64,000 nucleotides of DNA from Oscillospiraceae bacterium (GTDB lineage Bacteria > Bacillota > Clostridia > Oscillospirales > Ruminococcaceae): NCBI GenBank assembly GCA_900768995.1, contig CAAGEZ010000026.1, positions 56,763-120,762 on the forward strand, read 5' to 3'. Both the position numbers and the translations under genes were made by a program. The notes beneath the pieces are model-generated. The model saw only the letters and a program-made list of their open reading frames with translations. It was not told the DNA's origin and searched no databases. Of the stretch, positions 33,127 through 40,439 are shown in pieces. How positions within the stretch are numbered: position 1 is the first letter of the stretch; each line of letters starts with the position of its first letter.

Positions 33127-33972
33127 TTATCTTATGTAATCAAGAAACCTGAACGTCTCTGCGATTCTTGCGGTTTCCTCAGCCTGCTTACGCATAGCCT
33201 CGGAATTAGCGTTAATGCTCAGAAGATTGTTGATCGTGAAATAGTTATCCTTGCCGCTGACATAAACGTAGAAATATTTGTCCGTGAACACCATTGCCGC
33301 AGGTCTGCCGACAGCATTTTTCACGTTCATCATACCGTCAATTACATTTTGCGGCAGCGAAGTAATGTTATCGCCGCAGTAAACGGAGAATTTATTTTCG
33401 CTTGCTGCCTTTTCGCCTTTTCGCCTGATATCGCTCATATCATCATCGCTTGCGTTTACTCCCGCAAACTGAGGGCAGCTGTGCTCCGTGCGCATAACAT
33501 AGCCCTTGAAAACTGTCGAATAATTTACCTCTGTCCTTTCCATTGCCTGCTCGTGGTCAAAATATGTGTCCTCGCTTTTTGAGTCAATGTAAAGCCCGCT
33601 GCGGACAAAATGTATAGTTCCGAGTGATGCATCAAGAAGAGCACTGCCCTCAACAGAGTGTATTTCGGTGAACATTCCAGAGCAGCTTATCTCAAACTTT
33701 TTAATATAATTTTCCGCTTCAAAGCTGTTTACGTTGAATTTTTCGCTGAGTATCTGAGGAATAAGGATTTTTTGTGCATCCTCGTTTATAGCTTTCTTTG
33801 CTGATTTTGAATATTTTGAAAAAATGATGCAGACGATTACTATGGTAACAAGGCTTGCAAACATTCCGATTGTGCTTAAAACGGTGATGAGGACAATGAA
33901 TCCTAAAACGACAATAAAAATTTTAACGAGAACGGTTTTTCTGCGCTGAGCTTCAAGTGAATTTTTATCCAT
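33127..33972 (-). CDS. DUF3137-like membrane protein
   Basis: 281 residues from the ATG at 33972 behind GGGAG. Two adjacent transmembrane helices lie at ~18-62 (VLVKIFIVVLGFIVLITVLSTIG, then FASLVTIVIVCIIF). A mixed domain of ~200 residues follows (SCSGMFTEIHSVEGSALLDASLG and FSVYCGDNITSLPQNVIDGMMNV), resembling DUF3137 proteins. The soluble part should face the cytosol. Function unknown. Confidence 0.65.
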   Translation of the reverse strand: MDKNSLEAQRRKTVLVKIFIVVLGFIVLITVLSTIGMFASLVTIVIVCIIFSKYSKSAKKAINEDAQKILIPQILSEKFNVNSFEAENYIKKFEISCSGMFTEIHSVEGSALLDASLGTIHFVRSGLYIDSKSEDTYFDHEQAMERTEVNYSTVFKGYVMRTEHSCPQFAGVNASDDDMSDIRRKGEKAASENKFSVYCGDNITSLPQNVIDGMMNVKNAVGRPAAMVFTDKYFYVYVSGKDNYFTINNLLSINANSEAMRKQAEETARIAETFRFLDYIR

Positions 33973-34045
33973 ATTTTTACTCCCGTATTTGTACAATAAA
34001 ATTTAAAAATATTATATCATATTATGTGAGAAAAAGCAATTATTT

Positions 34046-34555
34046 TCAGGTGATATTTTTAAATTTTATTCCTTCAAGCTCAAGAAGCTTTGTTTTTTTG
34101 TCAAGCCCGCCTGCATATCCCGTCAGGCTGCCGTCAGAACCGATGACCCTGTGGCAGGGGATAATTATGGATATGGGATTGTGTCCCACAGCACCGCCCA
34201 CAGCCTGTGAGGACATACTTTTTCTGCCCGATCTTTCGGCTATGATGCGTGATATCCCGCCGTAGGTCATAGTTTCGCCGTAGGGGATAGTCCTGAGAAT
34301 GTCCCACACAGCCATTCTGAAAGGGGTGGAGCTCAGGAATATGGGCGGTGTGAAATCGGGTATGCCGCCGCCAAAATAAATATCCAGCCACCTTGCCGTG
34401 TCACGAAAAATATCCGTCATTTTCACGGTGCTGCCAGATGAGAGAGTGTCCGCAAAAAATTTCTGCCCGTCGAACCAAAGCCCCGTAAGTCCTATGTCAC
34501 TGCACGCCATAGTGATGCCGCCAAGGGGCGAATCGTAATGATATGTAAAGTCCAT
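34046..34555 (-). CDS. ogt: Methylated-DNA-protein-cysteine methyltransferase
   Basis: Suicide DNA-repair protein taking methyl from O6-methylguanine onto its own cysteine. 169 residues. The active-site motif IIIPCHRVIGSDGSLTGYAGG is intact, preceded by the helix-turn-helix segment IPYGETMTYGGIS and the arginine-finger region SSQAVGGAVGHNPISI. No AdaA domain, so it is the Ogt type. Confidence 0.95.
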   Translation of the reverse strand: MDFTYHYDSPLGGITMACSDIGLTGLWFDGQKFFADTLSSGSTVKMTDIFRDTARWLDIYFGGGIPDFTPPIFLSSTPFRMAVWDILRTIPYGETMTYGGISRIIAERSGRKSMSSQAVGGAVGHNPISIIIPCHRVIGSDGSLTGYAGGLDKKTKLLELEGIKFKNIT

Positions 34556-34679
34556 AAAGCCCTCCTAAAAAAGTTAATATACCGCCTGATGATTTTTCAT
34601 TATCATATGCTATAATTATACCATATTTAAGTGTGTGCAGGCAATACTGCCCTGCAAATTTTTCAGTAAGGATATTATT

Positions 34680-35321
34680 ATGAATGATTGGGATATAAAG
34701 CTTGAACGCTATCGTCAGGAAAATAAAAACGTGAAGTTCGGAGAGACTGTTTTTGCAGGCTCATCGCTTATGGAGATGTTTCCCATAAACAAGCTCCTCG
34801 AAGAGCATAATGACGATACTATCATATATAATCGTGGTATAGGCGGATATCTTACGGATAATCTGCTTGAAAATCTTGATGTCTGCGTCACTGACCTGCG
34901 CCCCTCAAAGGTGTTCATAAATATCGGCACCAATGACCTGAGCTGGGCGGACAAGAGCATAAGCGGCATTATGGATAATTACGACAAAATAATCACAGGC
35001 ATTGAAAAGGCTCTGCCCGATGTTCTTATCTATCTTATGGCGTATTATCCCGTAAATTACGAGGCAGCCGCAGAAAATATGAAGGAATGCCTCAGGATAA
35101 GGAACAATGAGAAGCTCACCACTGCAAATGCAGAGGTGAAGAAGCTTGCCGAAAAGCACGGACAGCGCTACATAGACATAAATAAAAACCTCAAGGACGA
35201 ACAGGGCAGACTCAAAGCCGAATTTACCATTGAGGGACTTCATATGAATGAAAACGGTTATCGTGCAATTTATGATGACATTATGGCATACGTTAAGGAA
35301 CCTGCCTCAAAAGGCGAATAA
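34680..35321 (+). CDS. SGNH/GDSL hydrolase
   Basis: Predicted ester hydrolase. 213 residues from the ATG at 34680 (AAGGA upstream). Block I is FAGSSLMEM (nucleophile Ser), block II has RGIGGYLTDNLL (Gly), block III is INIGTNDLSW (Asn) and block V is EGLHMNENGY (His). The residue three before the His is Glu instead of the usual Asp, a mild departure that may still work as the acid. There is no signal peptide, so a cytosolic sugar or lipid deacylase is likely; the substrate is unknown. Confidence 0.85.
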   Translation: MNDWDIKLERYRQENKNVKFGETVFAGSSLMEMFPINKLLEEHNDDTIIYNRGIGGYLTDNLLENLDVCVTDLRPSKVFINIGTNDLSWADKSISGIMDNYDKIITGIEKALPDVLIYLMAYYPVNYEAAAENMKECLRIRNNEKLTTANAEVKKLAEKHGQRYIDINKNLKDEQGRLKAEFTIEGLHMNENGYRAIYDDIMAYVKEPASKGE

Positions 35322-35353
35322 TGTTAAATTTTATTGAAAATGTACAAATACAC

Positions 35354-35382
35354 TTGACAAATTTTGCAGACAAGTGTAAAAT
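35354..35382 (+). promoter_or_regulatory. pfkA promoter
   Basis: TTGACA (35354-35359), 17-base spacer, TAAAAT (35377-35382); pfkA starts at 35456 behind CGGAGG. Confidence 0.75.
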
Positions 35383-35455
35383 ATAAAGGTAAGCGTTTAT
35401 CTGTTTACAATGGAGATTTTCGGGTCAGCCCGAAATAATATCGGAGGAAAGAATT

Positions 35456-36421
35456 ATGCAGAAGGCTATTGGCGTTTTAACAAGCGGAGGCGACGCTCCG
35501 GGAATGAATGCGGCTGTCAGAGCCGTTACCAGAGCCGCAATCAGAAAAGGATACCGTGTAATAGGAATACAGAGAGGATATAACGGACTTCTCAACGGCG
35601 AGTGCGAAGAGCTCAGCTGCCGTGACGTTTCCGACATTATCCAGCGTGGCGGAACCATTCTTTACACCGCAAGATGCAAGGAATTTATGCAGGAAGAGTA
35701 TGTAAAGAAGGCTGCTGAAAAGTGCAAGGAGCTTAATATGGAGGGCCTCGTTGTTATCGGCGGTGATGGTTCATTCAGAGGTGCTGCTGACCTTTCAAGG
35801 ATCGGCAATATCCGCTGTGTAGGACTTCCCGGCACGATCGACAACGATATCCAGTGTACAGAATATACAATTGGTTATGATACAGCAATGAACACAGCTC
35901 TCGAGATGATCGACAAGCTGAGAGATACAAGCCAGTCCCACGACAGATGCTCTGTTGTTGAGGTTATGGGCAGACGTGCAGGCTGGATAGCTCTGAACGT
36001 TGCTATCGCATCTGGTGCTATCGCTTGCGTTACACCCGAAATGCCTTATGATATCAATGCTATCGCTGACAAGATCATCAAGGCTCACGAGTCCCAGAAA
36101 GAGCACTTTATCGTAGTAGTTGCCGAGGGTGCTGAAGCTTCCGACGAAATTACAAAGAAGATAAACGAGCTCACAGGAATCGAGACAAGACTTACAGTTC
36201 TCGGCCACGTTCAGAGAGGCGGAATGCCTACCCTCCGTGACAGAGTTGCTGCCAGCCAGATGGGCTACCACGCTGTTGAGCTTATCGACAGAGGTGTTAC
36301 CAACAGAGTTGTCGGTATGAAGGACAACAAGATAATCGATGTAGATATCCAGGAAGCACTCTCTATGAAGAAGCCCTTCGATACAGAGCTTTACAGAGTC
36401 TGCAACGAGATCACATTCTAA
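35456..36421 (+). CDS. pfkA: 6-phosphofructokinase
   Basis: Phosphorylates fructose 6-phosphate in glycolysis. 321 residues, the bacterial ATP-dependent size. TSGGDAPGMNAAVRAVTR, GGDGSFRGA (Gly after GGD favours ATP over pyrophosphate), LPGTIDNDI with the catalytic Asp pair, and VEVMGRRAGWIAL are conserved. Codon use is strongly biased, suggesting high expression. It is the entry point for hexose phosphates, including those from cellobiose phosphorolysis. Confidence 0.96.
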   Translation: MQKAIGVLTSGGDAPGMNAAVRAVTRAAIRKGYRVIGIQRGYNGLLNGECEELSCRDVSDIIQRGGTILYTARCKEFMQEEYVKKAAEKCKELNMEGLVVIGGDGSFRGAADLSRIGNIRCVGLPGTIDNDIQCTEYTIGYDTAMNTALEMIDKLRDTSQSHDRCSVVEVMGRRAGWIALNVAIASGAIACVTPEMPYDINAIADKIIKAHESQKEHFIVVVAEGAEASDEITKKINELTGIETRLTVLGHVQRGGMPTLRDRVAASQMGYHAVELIDRGVTNRVVGMKDNKIIDVDIQEALSMKKPFDTELYRVCNEITF

Positions 36422-36430
36422 AAAATATCC

Positions 36431-36562
36431 GCATTACAGAGTAGGCGGCTGTGCGTTTTCTCCATTTGGAGAACAGTGTCCCGACGACGGGGAGTTGCGT
36501 CGGGGACGAAATGCTTTGAAAAGTTCAAAGCTGCGGTACAGCCCCCGCATCCCGCTGAATGC
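36431..36562 (+). ncRNA. Tetrahydrofolate (THF) riboswitch
   Basis: The conserved parts appear in order: GAGTAG (36439-36444), GGCTGT-GCGTT (36447-36457), GACGAA (36505-36510), and GCGGT followed by ACAGCC (36533-36543), which pairs with GGCTGT. Last comes GCATCCCGCT. GCATT at 36431 pairs with AATGC at 36558 as the closing stem. It lies directly upstream of a folT-type transporter gene, the usual target of this aptamer. A following hairpin (TGCATTAT...ATAATGCA, 36560-36601) shares bases with the closing stem. Confidence 0.82.
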
Positions 36563-36641
36563 ATTATAAAAAGAGGCTTTTCATTCTCTTTGAAATAATG
36601 CACTTAGCATTAACCGTGTATTATTTTAAGGAGGTCATATA

Positions 36642-37286
36642 ATGAAAAGCTTTTTTAATTTATTTATCGACTCGGCAAAGTCTCTGAAAAATCTCAGAAC
36701 TCTCGCCACCACAGGAATGCTGCTTGCTATGGCAATAGCTATCCGTTCCCTTGCGATACAGGTAACGCCGGATCTCAGGATCGTGTTTACCTGCATTCCC
36801 ATAAGCCTTATCGGTCTGCTTTACGGTCCCGTAGTCTGCGGAATGTCCACCTTTGCCCTTGACCTTATCGGATTTCTTATCGACAATAAATCCGCCAGAG
36901 GCTACAGTATCGAGCTTGCAATGGTCGTCATTCTTTCGGGCATAATCTACGGCATCTTCCTTTATAAGCACACTATAAAGCCCCAGTGGAGCGACCTTCT
37001 GAGAGTTGCACTTGCAAGATTTTCCGTAATTTTCATCTGCAATATCTGTCTAAATTCATACTTCCTGTACACCCTCTACATCAATCCCGGCTTCACTCTT
37101 TTCGGAGCTGCCGAGGACGTAAGAAACGCCTTTGCAGTGTGGATAACTCCAAGAGTTATGAAAAATATTATGCAGTTCCCCATAGACTTTATCCTGCTTG
37201 CCACGGTGATACCTGCGGCGCAGGCTGCATATACAAAGGTCAGGGCGCAGTACAGCCACGGTGACAGGAAGATATCGGAAAGGTAA
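36642..37286 (+). CDS. folT: Folate ECF transporter S component FolT
   Basis: Membrane substrate-binding subunit for folates. 214 residues, about six transmembrane helices. TLATTGMLLAMAIAIRSLAIQVTPDLRI near the N-terminus and GPVVCGMSTFALDLIGFLI are typical S-component segments. FolT identity rests on these and on the THF riboswitch upstream. AAGGAGG precedes the ATG. It is followed by proC with little or no gap. Confidence 0.88.
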   Translation: MKSFFNLFIDSAKSLKNLRTLATTGMLLAMAIAIRSLAIQVTPDLRIVFTCIPISLIGLLYGPVVCGMSTFALDLIGFLIDNKSARGYSIELAMVVILSGIIYGIFLYKHTIKPQWSDLLRVALARFSVIFICNICLNSYFLYTLYINPGFTLFGAAEDVRNAFAVWITPRVMKNIMQFPIDFILLATVIPAAQAAYTKVRAQYSHGDRKISER

Positions 37287-37294
37287 TGATAAAA

Positions 37295-38092
37295 ATGATA
37301 AAAGTCGGTTTTATCGGCACAGGAAATATGGGCGGCGCAATTATCCGCGGAATATTGTCCCATTACGGCGACAAGGCGGAGATATGCGCATATGACCCTG
37401 ATAAGACAAAGCTTGCAGAGCTTGAAAAAGCAGGCGTTAAAGCAGCTTCTTCCGAGGGAGAGGTCTGCGAAAAGTGCAAGTATGTTTTCCTTGCGATCAA
37501 GCCTCAGATGTTCGATGCAGTTCTCCCCAAGCTTGCGCCCTCTGTGACTGAGGATAACGTTATCGTGTCCATCGCCGCAGGCATCACCGAGGACTATATC
37601 GCAAAGATGACCATATCAAATGTCCGCACCGTTATCGTAATGCCAAATACACCTTTTCTCCTCGGCGAAGGCGCAACAGCTCTTGCAAAAGGTAAGTTCA
37701 CCTCCGATGAAGAGTTTGACGTGGTAAAGGACATATTCTCCACAGGCGGCATCGCAAAGGTCGTTCCTATGGACAAGATGAAGGAGATAATCGCCATAAA
37801 CGGCAGCTCTCCCGCATTCATCTACCTTTATGCAAAGGGCTTTGTTCAGTATGCCGAGAGCGTGGGAATTGACGGTCAGACAGCACTTGAACTGTTTGCA
37901 AAATCCCTTATCGGTTCCGCAAAAATGCTCACAGATTCGGGCAAGACCGTTGATGAGCTTATAAAAATGGTTTCCTCTCCCGGAGGAACGACCCTTGCAG
38001 GTCTTGACGGACTTTACGAGGGCAAGCTCACCGATGTTGTTGCAGACTGCTGCGAGAGATGCACCAAGAGAGCCTACGAGCTTTCAAAATAA
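37295..38092 (+). CDS. proC: Pyrroline-5-carboxylate reductase
   Basis: Last step of proline synthesis, NAD(P)H-dependent. 265 residues. The Rossmann motif VGFIGTGNMGGAIIRGIL starts at residue 3. AIKPQMFDAVL, VIVMPNTPFLLGEGATAL and SSPGGTTLAGLDGLYEG are family signatures. The ATG at 37295 has GGAAAGG at about 11 bases; an ATG at 37286 overlaps the folT stop but sits too close to the ribosome site. proA and proB are absent here. Confidence 0.95.
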   Translation: MIKVGFIGTGNMGGAIIRGILSHYGDKAEICAYDPDKTKLAELEKAGVKAASSEGEVCEKCKYVFLAIKPQMFDAVLPKLAPSVTEDNVIVSIAAGITEDYIAKMTISNVRTVIVMPNTPFLLGEGATALAKGKFTSDEEFDVVKDIFSTGGIAKVVPMDKMKEIIAINGSSPAFIYLYAKGFVQYAESVGIDGQTALELFAKSLIGSAKMLTDSGKTVDELIKMVSSPGGTTLAGLDGLYEGKLTDVVADCCERCTKRAYELSK

Positions 38093-38167
38093 CTTACCGC
38101 AAAAAGAATTATTTATCATTCGTCCGCATAGATTATAATAAATTTAAATCAAAGGACGAATGATAAT

Positions 38168-38782
38168 ATGACTGTAAATACGCAGAAAAGGCGACGCTAC
38201 AGGATAAGACGGGTCTCCCGTCCCGCACCGCAAAGAGAGATATCTCCCGCAAAAAGGATATATCTGCTCCTGACTGCGGTCTCCGCTTCGGGAGTTCTTA
38301 TCGGGGCATTGTCGGGAATATATCACGGCAATGCCGTCATAAGCATACCTGCGGGCTTTGCCGATGCATTTATCGGCAGCTTTGCGGCGGTGATGCTTTA
38401 TATCCTGCTGTTATTTCTCGGAGGAACGTCTCCTGCGGGAGCTTTCTGCGGATATTTTCTCTGTCTTTTCAAAGGAATGGGCGCAGGCTTTCTTTCGGCG
38501 GCAGTGTTTAGGAACGGAGCATTTTCGGCTGATTTGCGTGAGGTCATAAATGTGCTCCCATTTGAAGCTGTGAGTATGGCTGTGGTCATATTTGCCGCAA
38601 GGGAAAATATCAGAATGTCCCGACTGATATCGGACAGGGTTTTTCTGCCCACTGAGAACAGGGGAGAGGGTAAAGACTGCTTCGGGCTTTACATTATGAA
38701 ATTCGGCGTAATAACGCTTCTTGCCGCAGCGGCGGCTCTTGCTGACGGCCTTATGGCTGTCATTTCGGGGAATATGCCCTAA
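38168..38782 (+). CDS. Multispanning membrane protein, SpoIIM-like
   Basis: 204 residues: a very basic N-terminus (QKRRRYRIRRVSRP), then about five transmembrane helices (~28-48, ~60-82, ~88-115, ~128-145, ~175-198). The layout and the segment AFCGYFLCLFKGMGAGFLSAAVF recall the SpoIIM family of sporulation proteins, but similarity by eye is modest. No sporulation gene lies nearby, so the name is tentative. Confidence 0.45.
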   Translation: MTVNTQKRRRYRIRRVSRPAPQREISPAKRIYLLLTAVSASGVLIGALSGIYHGNAVISIPAGFADAFIGSFAAVMLYILLLFLGGTSPAGAFCGYFLCLFKGMGAGFLSAAVFRNGAFSADLREVINVLPFEAVSMAVVIFAARENIRMSRLISDRVFLPTENRGEGKDCFGLYIMKFGVITLLAAAAALADGLMAVISGNMP

Positions 38783-38791
38783 CAAGGCTGA

Positions 38792-38891
38792 TACTGATAA
38801 CCAATAAAACTGTAGACAAAAAATCTTTGTATGATCCATATATGCAAGATCACGCTCGATTTTTTGTGCAGTTTTTAATTGGTTATTAGTA
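38792..38891. repeat. Short MITE-like element, family B, copy 3
   Basis: 100 bases, TACTGATAACCAATAAAACT at the left and TTTTTAATTGGTTATTAGTA at the right, with the inner pair CTGTAGACAAAAAA / TTTTTTGTGCAG and flanking TA. It lies between two membrane-protein genes, ten bases after the stop of the first. Confidence 0.85.
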
Positions 38892-38913
38892 TTTAAATGA
38901 AAGGAAGTTTTAA

Positions 38914-39777
38914 ATGTCATTTTTAGGCTTTGGAGCCGATTATGAAAAAGCAGGCTCAGGAATATCAAAGAACGCTCCCCGCAAGAAGCCGTTTTTTCAG
39001 TTCTGCGAAATGTATTTTTCAAGGTTCTGGAAAATGCTGAAGCTAAGTATGCTCACATTCCTTTTCTGTCTCCCTATCGTGACCATCGGTCCTGCCATTG
39101 CGGGAATGACCAAGGTTCTTAGGACATATTATCTTGACAAGGACACATTCATTTGGCACGAATTTGTCAAGGGCTTCACTCAGAACTGGAAAAAGTCGTT
39201 GCCTGTGGGACTTATCGACGTGGTTTTCGGAATATCCCTTATCTGTGCCCTGAACGTTTATCCCGCATTGGGAGATGCGGCAAAAGCAGCGGGTGGCAGC
39301 AGCACATTATACACTGTGCTCTGCGTAATATCCGTAAGCTTCGCCCTCACCGTGCTTATGATGAATTTCTATGCATTCCCGATGATAGTGGCAACCGAGC
39401 TTTCGTTCAAAAATATAATCAAAAACTCCTTTTTCCTTACCTGCCTCGGACTGAAAAAGAACATCATAACCCTGCTCATCGTCCTTCTCACCGCAGGCTT
39501 TATCGCAATATGCACACTTGTGAGCAAGGTGTCCCTGATACTCATTCCCGTCTGGGCGATAACCTTTATGGGCTTTGTCATCATCTTCAATTCCTACCCC
39601 CTGATTCAGAAATACGTCATTGACCCCTATTACGAGGAGCAGGGCAGGGATAACCCCGAGTATGACTATCTCAAACCCCTTGACGAAGAAGATATGGTCT
39701 TTACGGACAAGGGCGGCGAAGAAGCGCCTATCGAGGGCAAGAAGTCCAAGAAGAAAAAAGGCAGAACTATCTCCTGA
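38914..39777 (+). CDS. YesL/DUF624-family membrane protein
   Basis: 287 residues. After a basic N-terminus come about five transmembrane helices, starting with FWKMLKLSMLTFLFCLPIVTIGPAIAGMTKVLR, the hallmark of the DUF624 (YesL) family. The C-terminal ~60 residues are charged and end in KKSKKKKGRTIS. YesL proteins often accompany carbohydrate transporters, but none is adjacent here. Ribosome site AAAGGAAG precedes the ATG. Confidence 0.8.
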   Translation: MSFLGFGADYEKAGSGISKNAPRKKPFFQFCEMYFSRFWKMLKLSMLTFLFCLPIVTIGPAIAGMTKVLRTYYLDKDTFIWHEFVKGFTQNWKKSLPVGLIDVVFGISLICALNVYPALGDAAKAAGGSSTLYTVLCVISVSFALTVLMMNFYAFPMIVATELSFKNIIKNSFFLTCLGLKKNIITLLIVLLTAGFIAICTLVSKVSLILIPVWAITFMGFVIIFNSYPLIQKYVIDPYYEEQGRDNPEYDYLKPLDEEDMVFTDKGGEEAPIEGKKSKKKKGRTIS

Positions 39778-39813
39778 TAATTGTTAAAAAAATTAAAAAA
39801 TATAAAAAAGCCC

Positions 39814-39842
39814 TTTACAAAAGGGAAAATGTATGGTATAAT
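39814..39842 (+). promoter_or_regulatory. rpsO promoter
   Basis: TTTACA (39814-39819), 17-base spacer and a perfect TATAAT (39837-39842). Confidence 0.82.
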
Positions 39843-39880
39843 ATCATTGTTGCGCACTATGCTGTGCACAATGTCAACAA

Positions 39881-39945
39881 CCCCTCGACTAAGCTTACGG
39901 GTAAAGCCCGTTTGGGAAAATACCTGCCGTATGCCCGGTTAGGGG
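39881..39945 (+). ncRNA. Candidate S15-binding rpsO leader
   Basis: CCCCT (39881-39885) pairs with AGGGG (39941-39945) and encloses the hairpin ACGGG / CCCGT and a second GC-rich part. This folded 5' leader just before rpsO is where S15 autoregulatory structures are found. The class is not assigned. Confidence 0.5.
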
Positions 39946-39970
39946 AATATTTTAAAGAGGTGTATTTATT

Positions 39971-40237
39971 ATGATGCTCAAGGAAGAAAAGAACGCAATC
40001 ATCGAAGCTAACAAGCTCAGCGAGAACGACACAGGTTCACCTGAGGTTCAGATCGCAATTCTCACAAAGAGAATCAACGACCTCAACGCTCATCTCAAGA
40101 ACCACCACAATGACCACCACTCCAGAAGAGGTCTTCTCAAGATGGTAGGTCACAGACGTAACCTGCTTGCATACCTTCAGAAGAAGGATATCAACAGATA
40201 TCGTGCAATTGTTGAGAAGCTCGGTCTTCGTAAGTAA
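39971..40237 (+). CDS. rpsO: 30S ribosomal protein uS15
   Basis: Binds the 16S rRNA central domain early in assembly. 88 residues. TGSPEVQIAILTKRINDLNAHLKNHHNDHHSRRGLLKMVGHRRNLLAYLQKKD is the near-invariant core. Two adjacent ATG codons could start it, the usual protein being one or two residues shorter. It precedes pnp as in many bacteria. Confidence 0.97.
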   Translation: MMLKEEKNAIIEANKLSENDTGSPEVQIAILTKRINDLNAHLKNHHNDHHSRRGLLKMVGHRRNLLAYLQKKDINRYRAIVEKLGLRK

Positions 40238-40252
40238 TCTTTCAAAAACCTC

Positions 40253-40300
40253 AAGGCAGACTGCGGGGGCGTTGCTCCTGCGCTGCCTTTTGGCGTTTTG
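40253..40300 (+). terminator. rpsO terminator or attenuator
   Basis: AAGGCAG / CTGCCTT with inner GC/GC pairs forms a GC-rich hairpin followed by TTTTGGCGTTTT. Confidence 0.65.
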
Positions 40301-40310
40301 AGCAAAGCTC

Positions 40311-40387
40311 AAGGCGGTCGTTTAGCATTAAATCGGGTCGGTGAGAGCGGTTTCGCCGATCGGATTTATTGCTATACACGCCGCCTT
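40311..40387 (+). promoter_or_regulatory. Long stem-loop in the pnp leader
   Basis: AAGGCGG (40311-40317) pairs with CCGCCTT (40381-40387). TAGCATTAAATCG pairs almost fully with CGGATTTATTGCTA, and CGG with CCG near the loop. A structure of about 77 bases like this resembles the RNase III-cut leaders through which PNPase controls itself. Confidence 0.6.
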
Positions 40388-40439
40388 ATCCGAACTTTCG
40401 CAAGGACTTCGGAATCAAAAATAATGGAGGTATAACATA

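Noticed and set aside
32933..33127. A 64-codon minus-strand frame opposite the small peptide gene
   Set aside because: It has no good ribosome site and overlaps the promoter and terminator region; its open state more likely reflects conserved RNA sequence than a protein.
3001..38891. The repeated palindromes as a CRISPR array or as simple terminators
   Set aside because: They are dispersed, not tandem with spacers, and their fixed ends with TA flanks and internal cores fit transposon-like elements better.
38411..39022. Minus-strand frames sharing NQLK-Q-KIE...FCLQFYW segments (also 13967-14407 and 32116-32562)
   Set aside because: The shared segment is only the translation of the family B repeat, so these are not related genes.
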